Positions 34,261 to 43,323 of a stretch of 64,000 nucleotides of DNA are shown piece after piece (positions within the stretch are counted from its first letter, which is position 1; every line of letters begins with the position of its first letter). The stretch is from contig NW_006763290.1 in the NCBI RefSeq assembly GCF_000218685.1, positions 2,475,855 through 2,539,854 of the forward strand, written 5' to 3'. The DNA comes from Serpula lacrymans var. lacrymans S7.9 (lineage: Eukaryota > Basidiomycota > Agaricomycetes > Boletales > Serpulaceae). The position numbers and the translations under genes were made by a program. A model generated the notes under the pieces. The model was given only the letters and a program-made list of their open reading frames with translations, made no database searches and had not been told where the DNA came from.

Positions 34261-34866
34261 TTGCTGATCATTAGCAATGGGAAAAAGGCCCGGGTTTGTC
34301 AAGTGGCAGAGATTGTGGGTCGCTCTGAATCAAGTTGATTTTCAGAGTGTCAGAGTGTTCATCGACGTTCATCGATAGGGAAGCAAACACTGCTGCTTTG
34401 TCATAGTAGCGATCACCGCCGGGACAAGGGCACGTTGCGATCAACGTTGCATTGGGCTGCGCCTCACCTTTACCTCGCTCCTTCTTGAACTCATTCCACG
34501 AGCTTCCTAAGGTCCAAACCCTCAACCTAGCCTGGCCACGTTCCAACTTGAATTCAACACGCGACTGAAATCCTCACGACCTCCTTGCACCCCACTTCCA
34601 CCCTCGACTCTCGGACTTGCCTGTGCTCTCCTTGCAATTCCCAAATCTTTCTCGAGATCAACACGACCATCTATCTACTCGTTAACGTCGTTTCCTTGCG
34701 ACTCCTTTTTGACCATCCTTCAAATAACATCACAACAGCTTGCTTAAATTTTGCGCGACGACAGCTCTCTGTTTCCAAAGATAGCAGTAAGCAAAGTGTA
34801 ATATTTTCTGTTGCACAGGTTTCGCACCAACACCAACATTCAGGACTTCTTCCTATTCAAATTTAA
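34261..34866 (+). promoter_or_regulatory. Promoter/5' UTR region of the CCCH gene
   Basis: C-rich, pyrimidine-rich sequence of higher GC content than the neighbouring repeats, typical of fungal promoters and leaders. No coding frame was identified. An in-frame TAA at 34864 directly precedes the proposed start codon at 34867. Confidence 0.4.
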
Positions 34867-37635
34867 ATGCACCAAGTGGTCACACATATTACAGCCAAGA
34901 ATACACTGTTTACGGTTTCAGAGGACTTGTCTTCATCAGTATCAGGTATATTGAAATCAATTGACCCTCTTCCCTGGTCCCCAGTCCACGTTTTCCAAGG
35001 GCGCAGGACAATCAACCCAGAGGTACGATAACTGTCTTTCCATGGGGTCATTGCTTACACATCAACGTTCATTTTCAGATCTTAAACCTCCCTGAGTGCC
35101 CATTAGTTAACTTTCAGACGCAAGCCTTGTCATCCAATATGCCTATTCGTAATACTAGCCATCCTAAATCGAGCCGCTCTGTGGACCCCATTAACGGTAT
35201 AACAGTAAATCCTCGTCGCTGGCACTTGAATGGCAACGGTCAGCTTGTTGACTCCGAAGCAGCCCATGGTGATTGGGATCTTGCTCAAGAAATTGCCGCA
35301 CTTAAAATTAGCTCTACCGGCGACCTGAGGAGTGATGGTCATGCTCAGCTGAGAACTCCTCAGTCCAAAGTGGCCGGTTCTGCTATTGTACAACGCAATG
35401 AAGCAAGCCCTCTGGAAACATCATCAGATGCCAGTATTGAGTCATCTCCCCATCAGTATGACCATCATGTTACTATATCGCATTCACGAGGCTCTTCAAG
35501 TGACACAACGCAATCTCAAGAGTCTTTTATATCTTCTGCGAGTCACACCATGCATGTCCACCCATTGATGAAGGATAGCTCGCGTGAAGAGCCAAAAGAG
35601 CGTCCCCATTCGTACAGCGGTGGGTTATCGAGTGCTGACTTGCGTCGTCTGCAGCATGCTGAAGATAATCCCGCAATTAATTTGCGGGCGGTTTCTGGTG
35701 CTCAACCCCAGCAATGGACCCCTTCCCAGTTCCGGGAGGTATCGGTAGATAATGAAAGACCATTTCCCCCGGAGCAGCCAACGTACCCTTCATTAGCACC
35801 AAATGATGGTATTTTCTCTCGCTCCCCCCAACATCAGGACTACGCGACCCAAATGATGGCCAATCTTCCTGCCGTTTCATCTCATGAGTACACCATGCAG
35901 CCAAGAACTTTTCTGGCTCAAGCACCGGACTCTGGCGCTAATGCAGTCCCACATTATATTGCCGGTCGTCCGAATGGTGTACCGTCTGTCGGATACCGCC
36001 ATCCCATGCGAGGTTTTCCTCCCCAGAATATAATGATCGGTTCCAGTTCTGCCGGTTACCCTGCGAGTCATCTTACCCATTTGTCGATGAGTAACGCACA
36101 GCAGCTCTATGACGTGGTACTCGCACATCCGGACCACGTTCATCGTGGTCAACAACCTCTTAATGTCTTCCGGGGAACACATCATCATTCTACATCTGAC
36201 CCTTCCACCCTGCGAGAAGTTGCGACCCTTGCGCTCGCCAACAATCCAGCTTTGACATCTAGCCATAACATTTACGCGCCAGCCATTCCTACACCAGCCA
36301 TAAACCTCTATGCTAATCATTTTTTTGGCACACAAGATGGGTATCCTCAAATTGACATGAATACCATGCAGGGTATGTCTATCGGCTCGCAGGGTCACTT
36401 CGCAGGGCCCTATGGTAGGCCAGCAACGCAAGTGGAGATGGACATGACAGGCTCAAGTTCGCAAAATGGCAATGGACCAAGTGCAAACAATCGCAAACTG
36501 GGCTTGTATAAGACTGAGCTATGCAGGTCCTGGGAGGAAAAAGGATCTTGCCGATATGGGTCTAAATGTCAATTTGCGCATGGGGAAGAAGAAATCCGCA
36601 AAGTCGCTCGTCACCCAAAGGTTTGTCTTACAGTTGTTCCCGTAGAATTGTTCTGGCTAAACTACGCTCATATCTAGTACAAGACTGAAATCTGCAGGGT
36701 TAGTGTCCATCACTCACTTTTCCGTGAACAAAGTAATAACGTGTCAATAGACTTTTTGGGTATCAGGAGCATGTCCTTACGGGAAAAGATGCTGCTTCAT
36801 TCATACAGAGCTTCCTGTACCGGGCATTATACAGGGCTCTGATGGTGTTCCTCCTCCGCAAGTGTCAAATGGGCGCCCAAGATCCTTGAGTACCAATAGT
36901 GATCCGAACGAGACGTCTGTCTCTCTTCTTACTCGTATCCAGCGTAAAAGCGAGGCGACAGCTCATACCAGTGTTGCTCTACCAGTAGAGGCCGCACAGT
37001 CTCCGAGCCGCTTATTCAACTCACGGCCACCTACAGGTTCGCTGCGCGTGGATACTTCCGCTTTGAACAGTGTGGCAAAACAAAATAAATCCGCATACCC
37101 TACGTTCACAAGTAACGGGTTGTTACTTCGTGCTTCTGAACAGACCTCAATCAAATCTCCCGTCCCTCTCACGGCAGGTCCTGATTTGGGCAGGTCTAAC
37201 AATACACGGCTTGATATCATGGGATTTAACCAGGTATGTCGGAGAGCAGTTAGAAGAATTTTTCATGACGACGGTTTCATTTATTAGCGGCTCAGGAGTG
37301 TTGCTCAAAACCCTGATATATTCCCTTCGTTCGACGGGCCCGAAGTGAAGGGTGATCTTACAGCACCGTCCTCACCTACGGGCTCAAATCAGCGCTCATC
37401 TTATAGAATATCTTCTACCGATTACCGCTCCAACATGTATAACGCTCCGCACTCTCAACACGTAAGATCCGGGAGTGCCGGAAATTGGGTCAGTTTCAAC
37501 CAGAGTAGGCATGTTGCTACACCTTCATACCCCCTTCCATCTGATGGTAGCGGAGAAACCACCTCCAATGTTCCTTGGTCTACTTCAGAGTTGGCTGTTG
37601 GCTCCTCTCGACTTGATGATAAATCGTGGGTTTGA
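34867..37635 (+). CDS. Tandem CCCH zinc-finger RNA-binding protein (TTP/TIS11 type)
   Basis: Predicted exons are 34867-35022, 35079-36620, 36678-36698, 36751-37233 and 37288-37635, about 849 aa. All introns are GT-AG, 52-57 nt and phase 0. The start is the first ATG after an in-frame stop, and the frame is open through exon 1 into exon 2. A later in-frame ATG at 35139 is an alternative start. Residues 1 to about 520 are low-complexity (Ser, His, Gln, Pro). The finger pair is C-x8-C-x5-C-x3-H twice: [20 protein letters not shown] from residue 534 and [20 protein letters not shown] from 572, separated by 18 residues, with KTELCR and KTEICR lead-ins. This is the tristetraprolin-class arrangement that binds AU-rich 3' UTR elements and promotes mRNA decay. 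The C-terminal third is Ser/Thr/Pro-rich. A 21-nt exon encodes only the lead-in YKTEICR of finger 2. No damage was seen; likely functional. Confidence 0.93.
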
Positions 37636-38730
37636 ATTGGGGTGCGGACTGGAAAATACGTCCCCATTTGAATATCACAAGTCCGGGAGTCCGGACAGTT
37701 TCTATATAATCTATTGTCGCATATGTTTACGTCGGAAGAAAGTGGTTCTATATACCTTTAAGCGCAAATACCTTTGTTATGCTCGAGTACCTCACACTAC
37801 ATTTGATTACATCATCGCTTATTATATTCCGCCTGTGACTTAGTCTTGTCCGAACTAAGGTGGCGTGCAGGAGCCCCCATTCGGTACCAATAAAGCTTGA
37901 TCTGAGTGGTTGAACAGTCCGCTTGGGGCGGGACACAGACACTTCGACATATATAAGTAAACAGGTAAATGTAATAAACCCTGGTCTGAATGGCTTGTCA
38001 GGGGGTGGTCTTCTTGTGAAGGAAAGTTAAATAGCAGAATGAAATTTAAAGGTCCAAAAATTGTGAACCATAACAGGTGGTTGGTGGAGCCTGACTCATC
38101 AGGACAAATACTTTAGCTATATAGGCTAGGCTCTTATAGTACTATAGTTGCAAAATAGATGTCATAGTGGTTATAGCTGTAATAGAAACCCCAGCATCTA
38201 TTCAGGAAAAATATTCCCTTATAGTTGACTATAGTTTCAAGAGACTCATATAGTAGCATCAATACTGTAGACATAGCACTTACAGCACTCATAGCACTCA
38301 TATAATACCTTGATACTATGATAGCATTTAGGGTAGATATCACACTCACTGCACTTGTTACAACAATATAATATAGGATACATAAATAGATAGAAAACAA
38401 GGAATGCTATCAAGCAGCTTGCTCAACAACAGTGACAGTACCTTCCAGGGCTTCAAAATCAATACCAAAATCCTCTATCAATCCCTAGATAATGAAGATT
38501 GGCCAAATTTCTGTTTTGATAAATCAGTAGTGGTAAAAGAAGCATTGATACTTACAAAATGTCCTGTTACAAGCTATCTCTCATTTTCTTCATCAATGTA
38601 GGACTTTTCCTCTGAAGAACAGACAACTTTTTGGAATAATGTTCCCACCCAAGCAGCATTTAAAACAAGTCAAGGTAAATATATTTCAACTTACCTGGTT
38701 TTGAAAACATTTTCTGAGGACTTCAGTATG
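37636..38730. other. Gene-less stretch with a truncated Z LTR end
   Basis: The 3' UTR of the CCCH gene should occupy the first few hundred bases. At 38018-38074 lies a truncated right end of a Z LTR (gaatgaaatttaaaggtcc...aaccataaca). The segment 38110-38400 is dense in short variants of ctatag/catagcact, suggestive of old simple repeats. No gene was recognised. Confidence 0.45.
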
Positions 38731-39131
38731 TGTTACAATACACAATTTTTGAACCTTTAAATTTCATTCTCCACTTTAACCTTCTTTTGTAGTTTTCACA
38801 CACTGTGCCATGCAGCACTTTCCATTTTGTTCAAACTCCACTTTCTTGCGCTGTGCTGCTTTCTTTTATTCTTAGCTACAAGTCTCTCACACAGTGGTGC
38901 TGGTCACACGGGCTGTGCTCTATGACATCATCAGCCACTGCCTTCATCAACTGTATAGTACACATATACAAATAGCCTGTAGATGTATATAAACCCCAAT
39001 AGATCAAGGAGACTCCTCAGCAAGTCCTCCTGTTGTTTACCCACAACTAACTCGGTCCTGACCACTCCCACTCACTTCACTGTAGCTTGTCTGAGTTGTG
39101 TGCCAGAGTATACAAACTCTTGGTTGTTACA
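38731..39131 (-). repeat. Solo LTR, family Z, TSD GTATG
   Basis: This 401-bp copy lies in reverse orientation (TGTTACAATACACAATT to CTTGGTTGTTACA). GTATG is at 38726-38730 and 39132-39136. Structure is intact. Confidence 0.93.
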
Positions 39132-39173
39132 GTATGGCTTCATTGCCATTCACATATGCTCTTAGTGAACATT

Positions 39174-39430
39174 TGTGGAAATACCCCAAAGTTTGTATAC
39201 TCTAGTGCACACACAAAGGAACTCAAAAGTATAGTAATGAAAAGTAGAGTTGGTAAAATTAAGTTTATAGGAACAAGTTTGTTGATGGTATTTAATGGGA
39301 GGACTCACTGAGGAGTCTCCATCTATTGCAAGGGTATATAAGCTAATATACATGTTGGTACTGTATAGTTAATATAAATAAATGTAAATGTTCTATAGTG
39401 TTCCATTATATTCTATATGATGTCACTGGT
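39174..39430 (+). repeat. LTR fragment, family Z2 (left part)
   Basis: It starts TGTGGAAATACCCCAAAG and follows the Z2 pattern up to ttctatatgatgtcactggt, where a reverse Z LTR interrupts it. The Z2 right end is not present on the other side. Confidence 0.65.
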
Positions 39431-39787
39431 TGTTATGATACACAATTTTTGGACTTCTTACTTTCAGTCCCCGCTTCAACCTTCTTTCTTTTTTGGGACA
39501 CTTGTACCATGCGGCACTTTCCTTTTATTTCAAACTCCACTTAGATTTTGACTTTCTTGTGCTGTGCAGCCTCCTTTTATTTTTAGATACAACTCTCTCA
39601 CGTGGTGGAGCTGGTCACAAGGGCTACTATATAAATCCCAATAAATCAAGGAGACTCCTCAGTGAGTCCTTCTGTTGTTTACCCACAACAAACTTGGTCC
39701 TATCCAAGAGAGATTATCCTCTCCTCCACTCACCCTTCTCTGCTTCTTCTTGTTTTGTGCCAGAGTATACAAACATTAGTTGTTACA
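39431..39787 (-). repeat. Solo LTR, family Z (357 bp)
   Basis: Reverse orientation, from TGTTATGATACACAATTTT to ACATTAGTTGTTACA. There is no matching duplication on the two flanks (ctggt, ttagg), so the right flank has probably been lost. Confidence 0.8.
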
Positions 39788-40041
39788 TTAGGATTCGCTC
39801 TTTATTACTCTCTTGCACTTTGTGCAAACCTGGATTATAGATTTCCTTTGCAATCTGCAAGGGCAGCTATAGAGCCATTGACTGACATCTCACAGTTTTT
39901 TTCAGTGAAAGAGACCTGATAGCCCTTGTTGACAAGGCAAGAAATGGATAAAAGGTTGGTGTTTAGATTAGGAACGTAAAAAATATCCTGCAAAATTTTC
40001 TGACATGCTGTGTTTTCAGCCACAACTACATCAAGGGCAAT

Positions 40042-40329
40042 CACAGCCAGCATAACCAAATTTTGTCACACCCACAATTAATGAAAAAGCTTAGAAGTAG
40101 TTAACATATTTGATTATATTTTGGACCTACAAGATTTTGTGAGAATAATGTACTTTGGTTGACATATTTCCATAAATACTATGTTTTGTGTGGAAAAATA
40201 GAAATATGTTAACAAAAATACATTATTCTCACAAAATCTTGTAGGTCCAAAATACAATCAAATATGTTAACTACTTCTGAACTTTTTCATTGATTGTGGA
40301 TGTGACAAAACTTGGTTATGCTGGCTGTG
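40042..40329. mobile_element. Foldback MITE, near-perfect hairpin, 3-bp TSD
   Basis: A 288-bp element with termini CACAGCCAGCATAACC and GGTTATGCTGGCTGTG. AAT lies on both sides (40039-40041, 40330-40332). The two arms are complementary almost to the centre (about 125 bp each, for example ttttggacctacaagatttt in one arm and aaaatcttgtaggtccaaaa in the other) with a loop near 40170-40200. There is no coding capacity. The 3-bp duplication and CAC ends would fit mobilisation by a CACTA-like or related transposase; that link is inference. Confidence 0.95.
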
Positions 40330-40357
40330 AATTACACCTATGCTGGTTGCTTGGATT

Positions 40358-40701
40358 TGTCACGATCATACCCATCTGATTCAGCTTTCTTATCTAATCA
40401 AGAGATAGAGACTCTTATCTCACCTTATCTAATCTCCTCCTGATCTAATCTTATCAAGTATCACATGATCTATTAGTAATACACATTACCAATCAGCCTC
40501 ACTACATACACATGTTCATTACCAATACGCTACGTCATACCTCACCGTAGCCTCATGCCTTTGTCTATATAACTAGTACAATATCCATGTACATACCCCA
40601 GTTGTAGATTTACTCTGTAATACTTGCTTGTCTGAACACTTGTTGTTAAGATTTAAGTCCTACGCTGCTCGGGTCACCGGCATACAGCTAGGGTCTTTAC
40701 A
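40358..40701 (+). repeat. 5' LTR of the gypsy element
   Basis: It runs from TGTCACGATCATACCC to GCTAGGGTCTTTACA. It includes a TATA-like ctatataac near 40565. It differs from the 3' LTR at two positions (cacAtgat versus cacGtgat; ctcGggtc versus ctcAggtc). A short purine/pyrimidine leader follows; I could not identify a convincing primer-binding site directly after the LTR. Confidence 0.97.
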
Positions 40702-40730
40702 CAACCTACAACTTGGTACGACACCTGTTG

Positions 40731-40991
40731 ATGAGCAAAATCATAGCTATCCTTATCATCATCCTATTCCCCCTCATCACACTTATATTCTTTGGCATCG
40801 CCAAACTCTACGTTTACCTCACAAAAACTACCATCACATCACCTATCACTCGACCCAACACCATCATCTCATTTTTTCCTGCCAACGTTTCACCCACAGA
40901 AACGTTTGTCGACATCCCTCTCACTCCCCCTTCCAACCCAGTAGCTAGAACCCTTGACGGCGTGGAGCCCGATAGGTATTACTTAGTTTAG
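40731..40991 (+). CDS. Small membrane-type ORF in the retrotransposon leader
   Basis: An 86-codon ORF starts 30 bp after the 5' LTR (MSKIIAILIIILFPLITLIF...). Residues 4-30 form one long hydrophobic segment that looks like a transmembrane helix or signal anchor. A Thr/Pro-rich polar tail follows (TSPITRPNTIISFFPANVSP) with one N-x-S glycosylation-like site, ending EPDRYYLV. Gypsy elements do not normally encode a protein between LTR and gag. It may be translated from the 5' end of the genomic RNA, or the open frame may be chance in the leader. I know no homologue. Confidence 0.4.
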   Translation: MSKIIAILIIILFPLITLIFFGIAKLYVYLTKTTITSPITRPNTIISFFPANVSPTETFVDIPLTPPSNPVARTLDGVEPDRYYLV

Positions 40992-41263
40992 ATAAACTTC
41001 CATACCCTTCTGACCAGGCCGGGCACTTGCCTCCGCCAGTCGGAAAAGACCTGCACGCGGTTACTCGCTGGGTATCATTGGGACAACCGTTCGGACCCCA
41101 ATTACTATACAATTAGAACACCGATATCTCCGAACTAGATTAGTTACGTATATAGTCAGTGCGGGACAGAAGAGGAACCGCTTGGCTTAAAAGAGAAACG
41201 ATAGTCTGGTTGATCTTATTCGAGAAAGTGTTGATCCGATTTATCATCGGGGAACTCTCTTAT

Positions 41264-41746
41264 ATGCAACCTGGTGATTTCGAAGAGTGGTTAGCAGAAC
41301 AACGCTTCTACTCCGAGAACAGAATAGCCTGGGAAATATATTTTACATTCCCAGAGATAGAACCAATCAGAACACGCTACCACACCCCCTACCCAGACCA
41401 ACATGACAACGGCAGCATTCGGAGAGTGGCGAGGTCCGCCAGAAGGGCAGGACACACCAGAAATGGGGATGGGAGAATTGTCGGGCGCGCTCCCGCCTTT
41501 AGAACCCCAACCCCCGACATCGCAGGAAGCTGGACTGGAACAATACGTTCAGACCAGGATAGAGCAGGAGCAGAGGAGGCTCCACGAATTATACGAAACC
41601 CAGCTGAAAGAGGCCAAAGAAGAAGTAGACGAATTGCTAGCCAAGCTGAGGTTAGTTACGTCGAGTTCTTCTACATCCGCACCACCGCCGCCCGCTACGC
41701 AGCCGAAGCGCGTAGACAGAACCAGAACGGCTCTCCAGAAGCCTGA
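41264..41746 (+). CDS. ORF overlapping the start of gag
   Basis: It starts MQPGDFEEWLAEQRFYSENR, a short acidic N-terminal region, and then runs in another frame over the gag start, where its translation turns Arg-rich. The first 45 codons look like a real Gag N-terminal extension, while the overlapping rest looks like a shadow of gag. The simplest reading is that a frameshift has separated the true Gag N-terminus from the ATG at 41403. A separate upstream ORF is the alternative. Confidence 0.4.
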   Translation: MQPGDFEEWLAEQRFYSENRIAWEIYFTFPEIEPIRTRYHTPYPDQHDNGSIRRVARSARRAGHTRNGDGRIVGRAPAFRTPTPDIAGSWTGTIRSDQDRAGAEEAPRIIRNPAERGQRRSRRIASQAEVSYVEFFYIRTTAARYAAEARRQNQNGSPEA

Positions 41747-42581
41747 GAACTTCGATGGAGACCGTAAGAAGTATAAAGCTTTCCGCGAAGCTTTGATGCT
41801 TAATTTCGAAGATGACGAAGAGTATTTTGCGGACAAAAGAAGAAAAATTGCTTACGTACTCTCTTTCATGACAGGAGGAGCAGCGGCAGCTTTTAGAACA
41901 GAGTGGATGGAGACCAAGATGGAGAAAAGGATGCGAGGGGAAAGCATCAAAACCACTTACGAGAATTTCGAGTGGTTCGCAACAAAGATGGAGACGCGGT
42001 TCAAAAATGTACACGAACAACTCGCCGCTCGCAACGACATAATGATCTTGCGACAAGGAAAGAACACGGCCGAGAAACATTTTGAACATTTTGAAGAACT
42101 GAGGAGGGAGGCTGGTTACCTCCAAGTAGCAAACGAGGACTTCCTCATTTCACTTCTACGTAGGAACATGAACGAACCCCTGGTCAATCAGGTAATATAC
42201 GGCGGTCGAGAACCAGCCAACTACGAAGGGTGGAAGAAGGAACTAATCCGTGTCGACTACTTATGGCGTCATCGAGAGGCGGAAAAAGAGAGCTTCAGGA
42301 GTACAGAAAGGAGGAAGCAAGACGGAGGAGGAAAGACAACCGAACCAAAGGTCGAGAGAAAGAAGGATGCAACCGGGTACCTATATACCCAATCCGGTGA
42401 CCCCATGAAGGTCGACAAAGCAGAGTACCGACAAAAGGGACTTTGCTACCGGTGCGGTGAAAAGGGACATCGGTCCTTCGAATGCAAAAAGGAGGCACAA
42501 GCAAAGCCTCAATTTAACGTGAGAGAATTCCTGCAGAAGATGACTGCAGAAGAAAGATCAAAAGTCCTTCAGGGTTTTTGA
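41403..42581 (+). CDS. gag: Gag polyprotein of the gypsy element
   Basis: A 392-aa open frame encodes the retrotransposon capsid protein. After a Gln/Glu-rich coiled-coil-like start (residues about 45-85), the Gag domain runs from KPENFDGDRKKYKAFREALM through MTGGAAAAFRTEWMETKM to LLRRNMNEPLVNQVIYGG. A single CCHC zinc knuckle (CYRCGEKGHRSFEC) lies near residues 346-359, for binding element RNA. The frame ends in TGA at 42579-42581, directly after a GGGTTTT heptamer, suggesting that Pol is made by -1 frameshifting. No damage within this frame. Confidence 0.9.
   Translation: MTTAAFGEWRGPPEGQDTPEMGMGELSGALPPLEPQPPTSQEAGLEQYVQTRIEQEQRRLHELYETQLKEAKEEVDELLAKLRLVTSSSSTSAPPPPATQPKRVDRTRTALQKPENFDGDRKKYKAFREALMLNFEDDEEYFADKRRKIAYVLSFMTGGAAAAFRTEWMETKMEKRMRGESIKTTYENFEWFATKMETRFKNVHEQLAARNDIMILRQGKNTAEKHFEHFEELRREAGYLQVANEDFLISLLRRNMNEPLVNQVIYGGREPANYEGWKKELIRVDYLWRHREAEKESFRSTERRKQDGGGKTTEPKVERKKDATGYLYTQSGDPMKVDKAEYRQKGLCYRCGEKGHRSFECKKEAQAKPQFNVREFLQKMTAEERSKVLQGF
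42572..42581 (+). promoter_or_regulatory. Candidate -1 ribosomal frameshift site at the gag stop
   Basis: In the gag frame the codons are CAG GGT TTT TGA, giving G GGT TTT at 42572-42578, which fits the X XXY YYZ slippery rule. A one-base backward slip bypasses the TGA and enters the -1 frame, which is open for about 145 codons (to 43024). The stop lies directly after the heptamer. A downstream pseudoknot was not demonstrated. Confidence 0.5.
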
Positions 42582-43320
42582 AGAGGCCAGCGGTGACACA
42601 TCAACCGGCTGCCCCTAAGGACAAAAGTTTTGTAAATAGTTTCTCCTCTCTTTCAATCGAAGATTCTTGTCTGCCGTCTACCACGAGTTGTATTAGTATA
42701 GATCATGAAAATGATATTGCATTGGCAAAAGACGCAGCAAATCTAAGATTAAAAGAGAAAGAAACAAAAAAGGATGTGAACCTGAACAGGGAACGGGTTA
42801 GAAAGATCCCTAAATCAGAAACAACAGAACCACAGAAAGCAGTGACTCAATTGGGAAGCACTGATGTTACTGATGGTTCGACCAGTTCTGAAGAAATCAC
42901 GGCGCGCTCGAAAGAGAAAAGCGCAGTAAAAGAATTTGTGAAGGAAGTGACTCAATCGGGTAGCACTTCATTGGAAACAAAAGAACCACAGAAAGCAGTG
43001 ACTCAATTGGAAGCACTGATGTAACTGATGGTTCGACCAGTTCCAAAGAGGTCAGGAACACCTCTAATAAAAACCTAGACCACAAAGAGAGACAGAGACT
43101 GACAGCGGCATGGACGCCACTTTGGGTTGCAGAAAGATTACGAGACCAAAAGGAAGAAAGATCCATTGGTATTCTTAACATCTGGACGCACCAAAAAAGA
43201 AGTAGAGAAGTCACGATAGAGACAATACGAGAACTGAATGCATTAACACTGCACGAAGCGGAACTTGCTCTATTAGAGTTACACACCCCGAAAAAGTACA
43301 TTAGGGGAACGCAAGGAAAC
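42582..43320 (+). pseudogene. Gag-pol linker with 156-nt direct repeat and a frameshift
   Basis: This is a charged, Ser/Thr/Lys/Glu-rich linker between gag and protease. A segment of about 75 bp starting gaaacaacagaaccacagaa (42818) recurs at 42974 (gaaacaaaagaaccacagaa), a spacing of 156 nt or 52 codons. The first copy has caattgggaag and the second caattggaag. Loss of one G in the second copy shifts the frame and causes the stop at 43022-43024. From there the open frame is that of the protease-RT ORF, so the break is a simple 1-nt deletion. Confidence 0.7.
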
Positions 43321-43323
43321 CAA

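Noticed and set aside
34863..35051. Minus-strand open frame upstream of the CCCH gene
   Set aside because: It overlaps exon 1 of the CCCH gene on the opposite strand and has no recognisable domain. The + strand frame joins in phase across a normal intron.
41264..41746. Independent Arg-rich protein overlapping gag
   Set aside because: Beyond the first 45 codons the translation is simply another frame of gag. Only the N-terminal part might be real Gag sequence.
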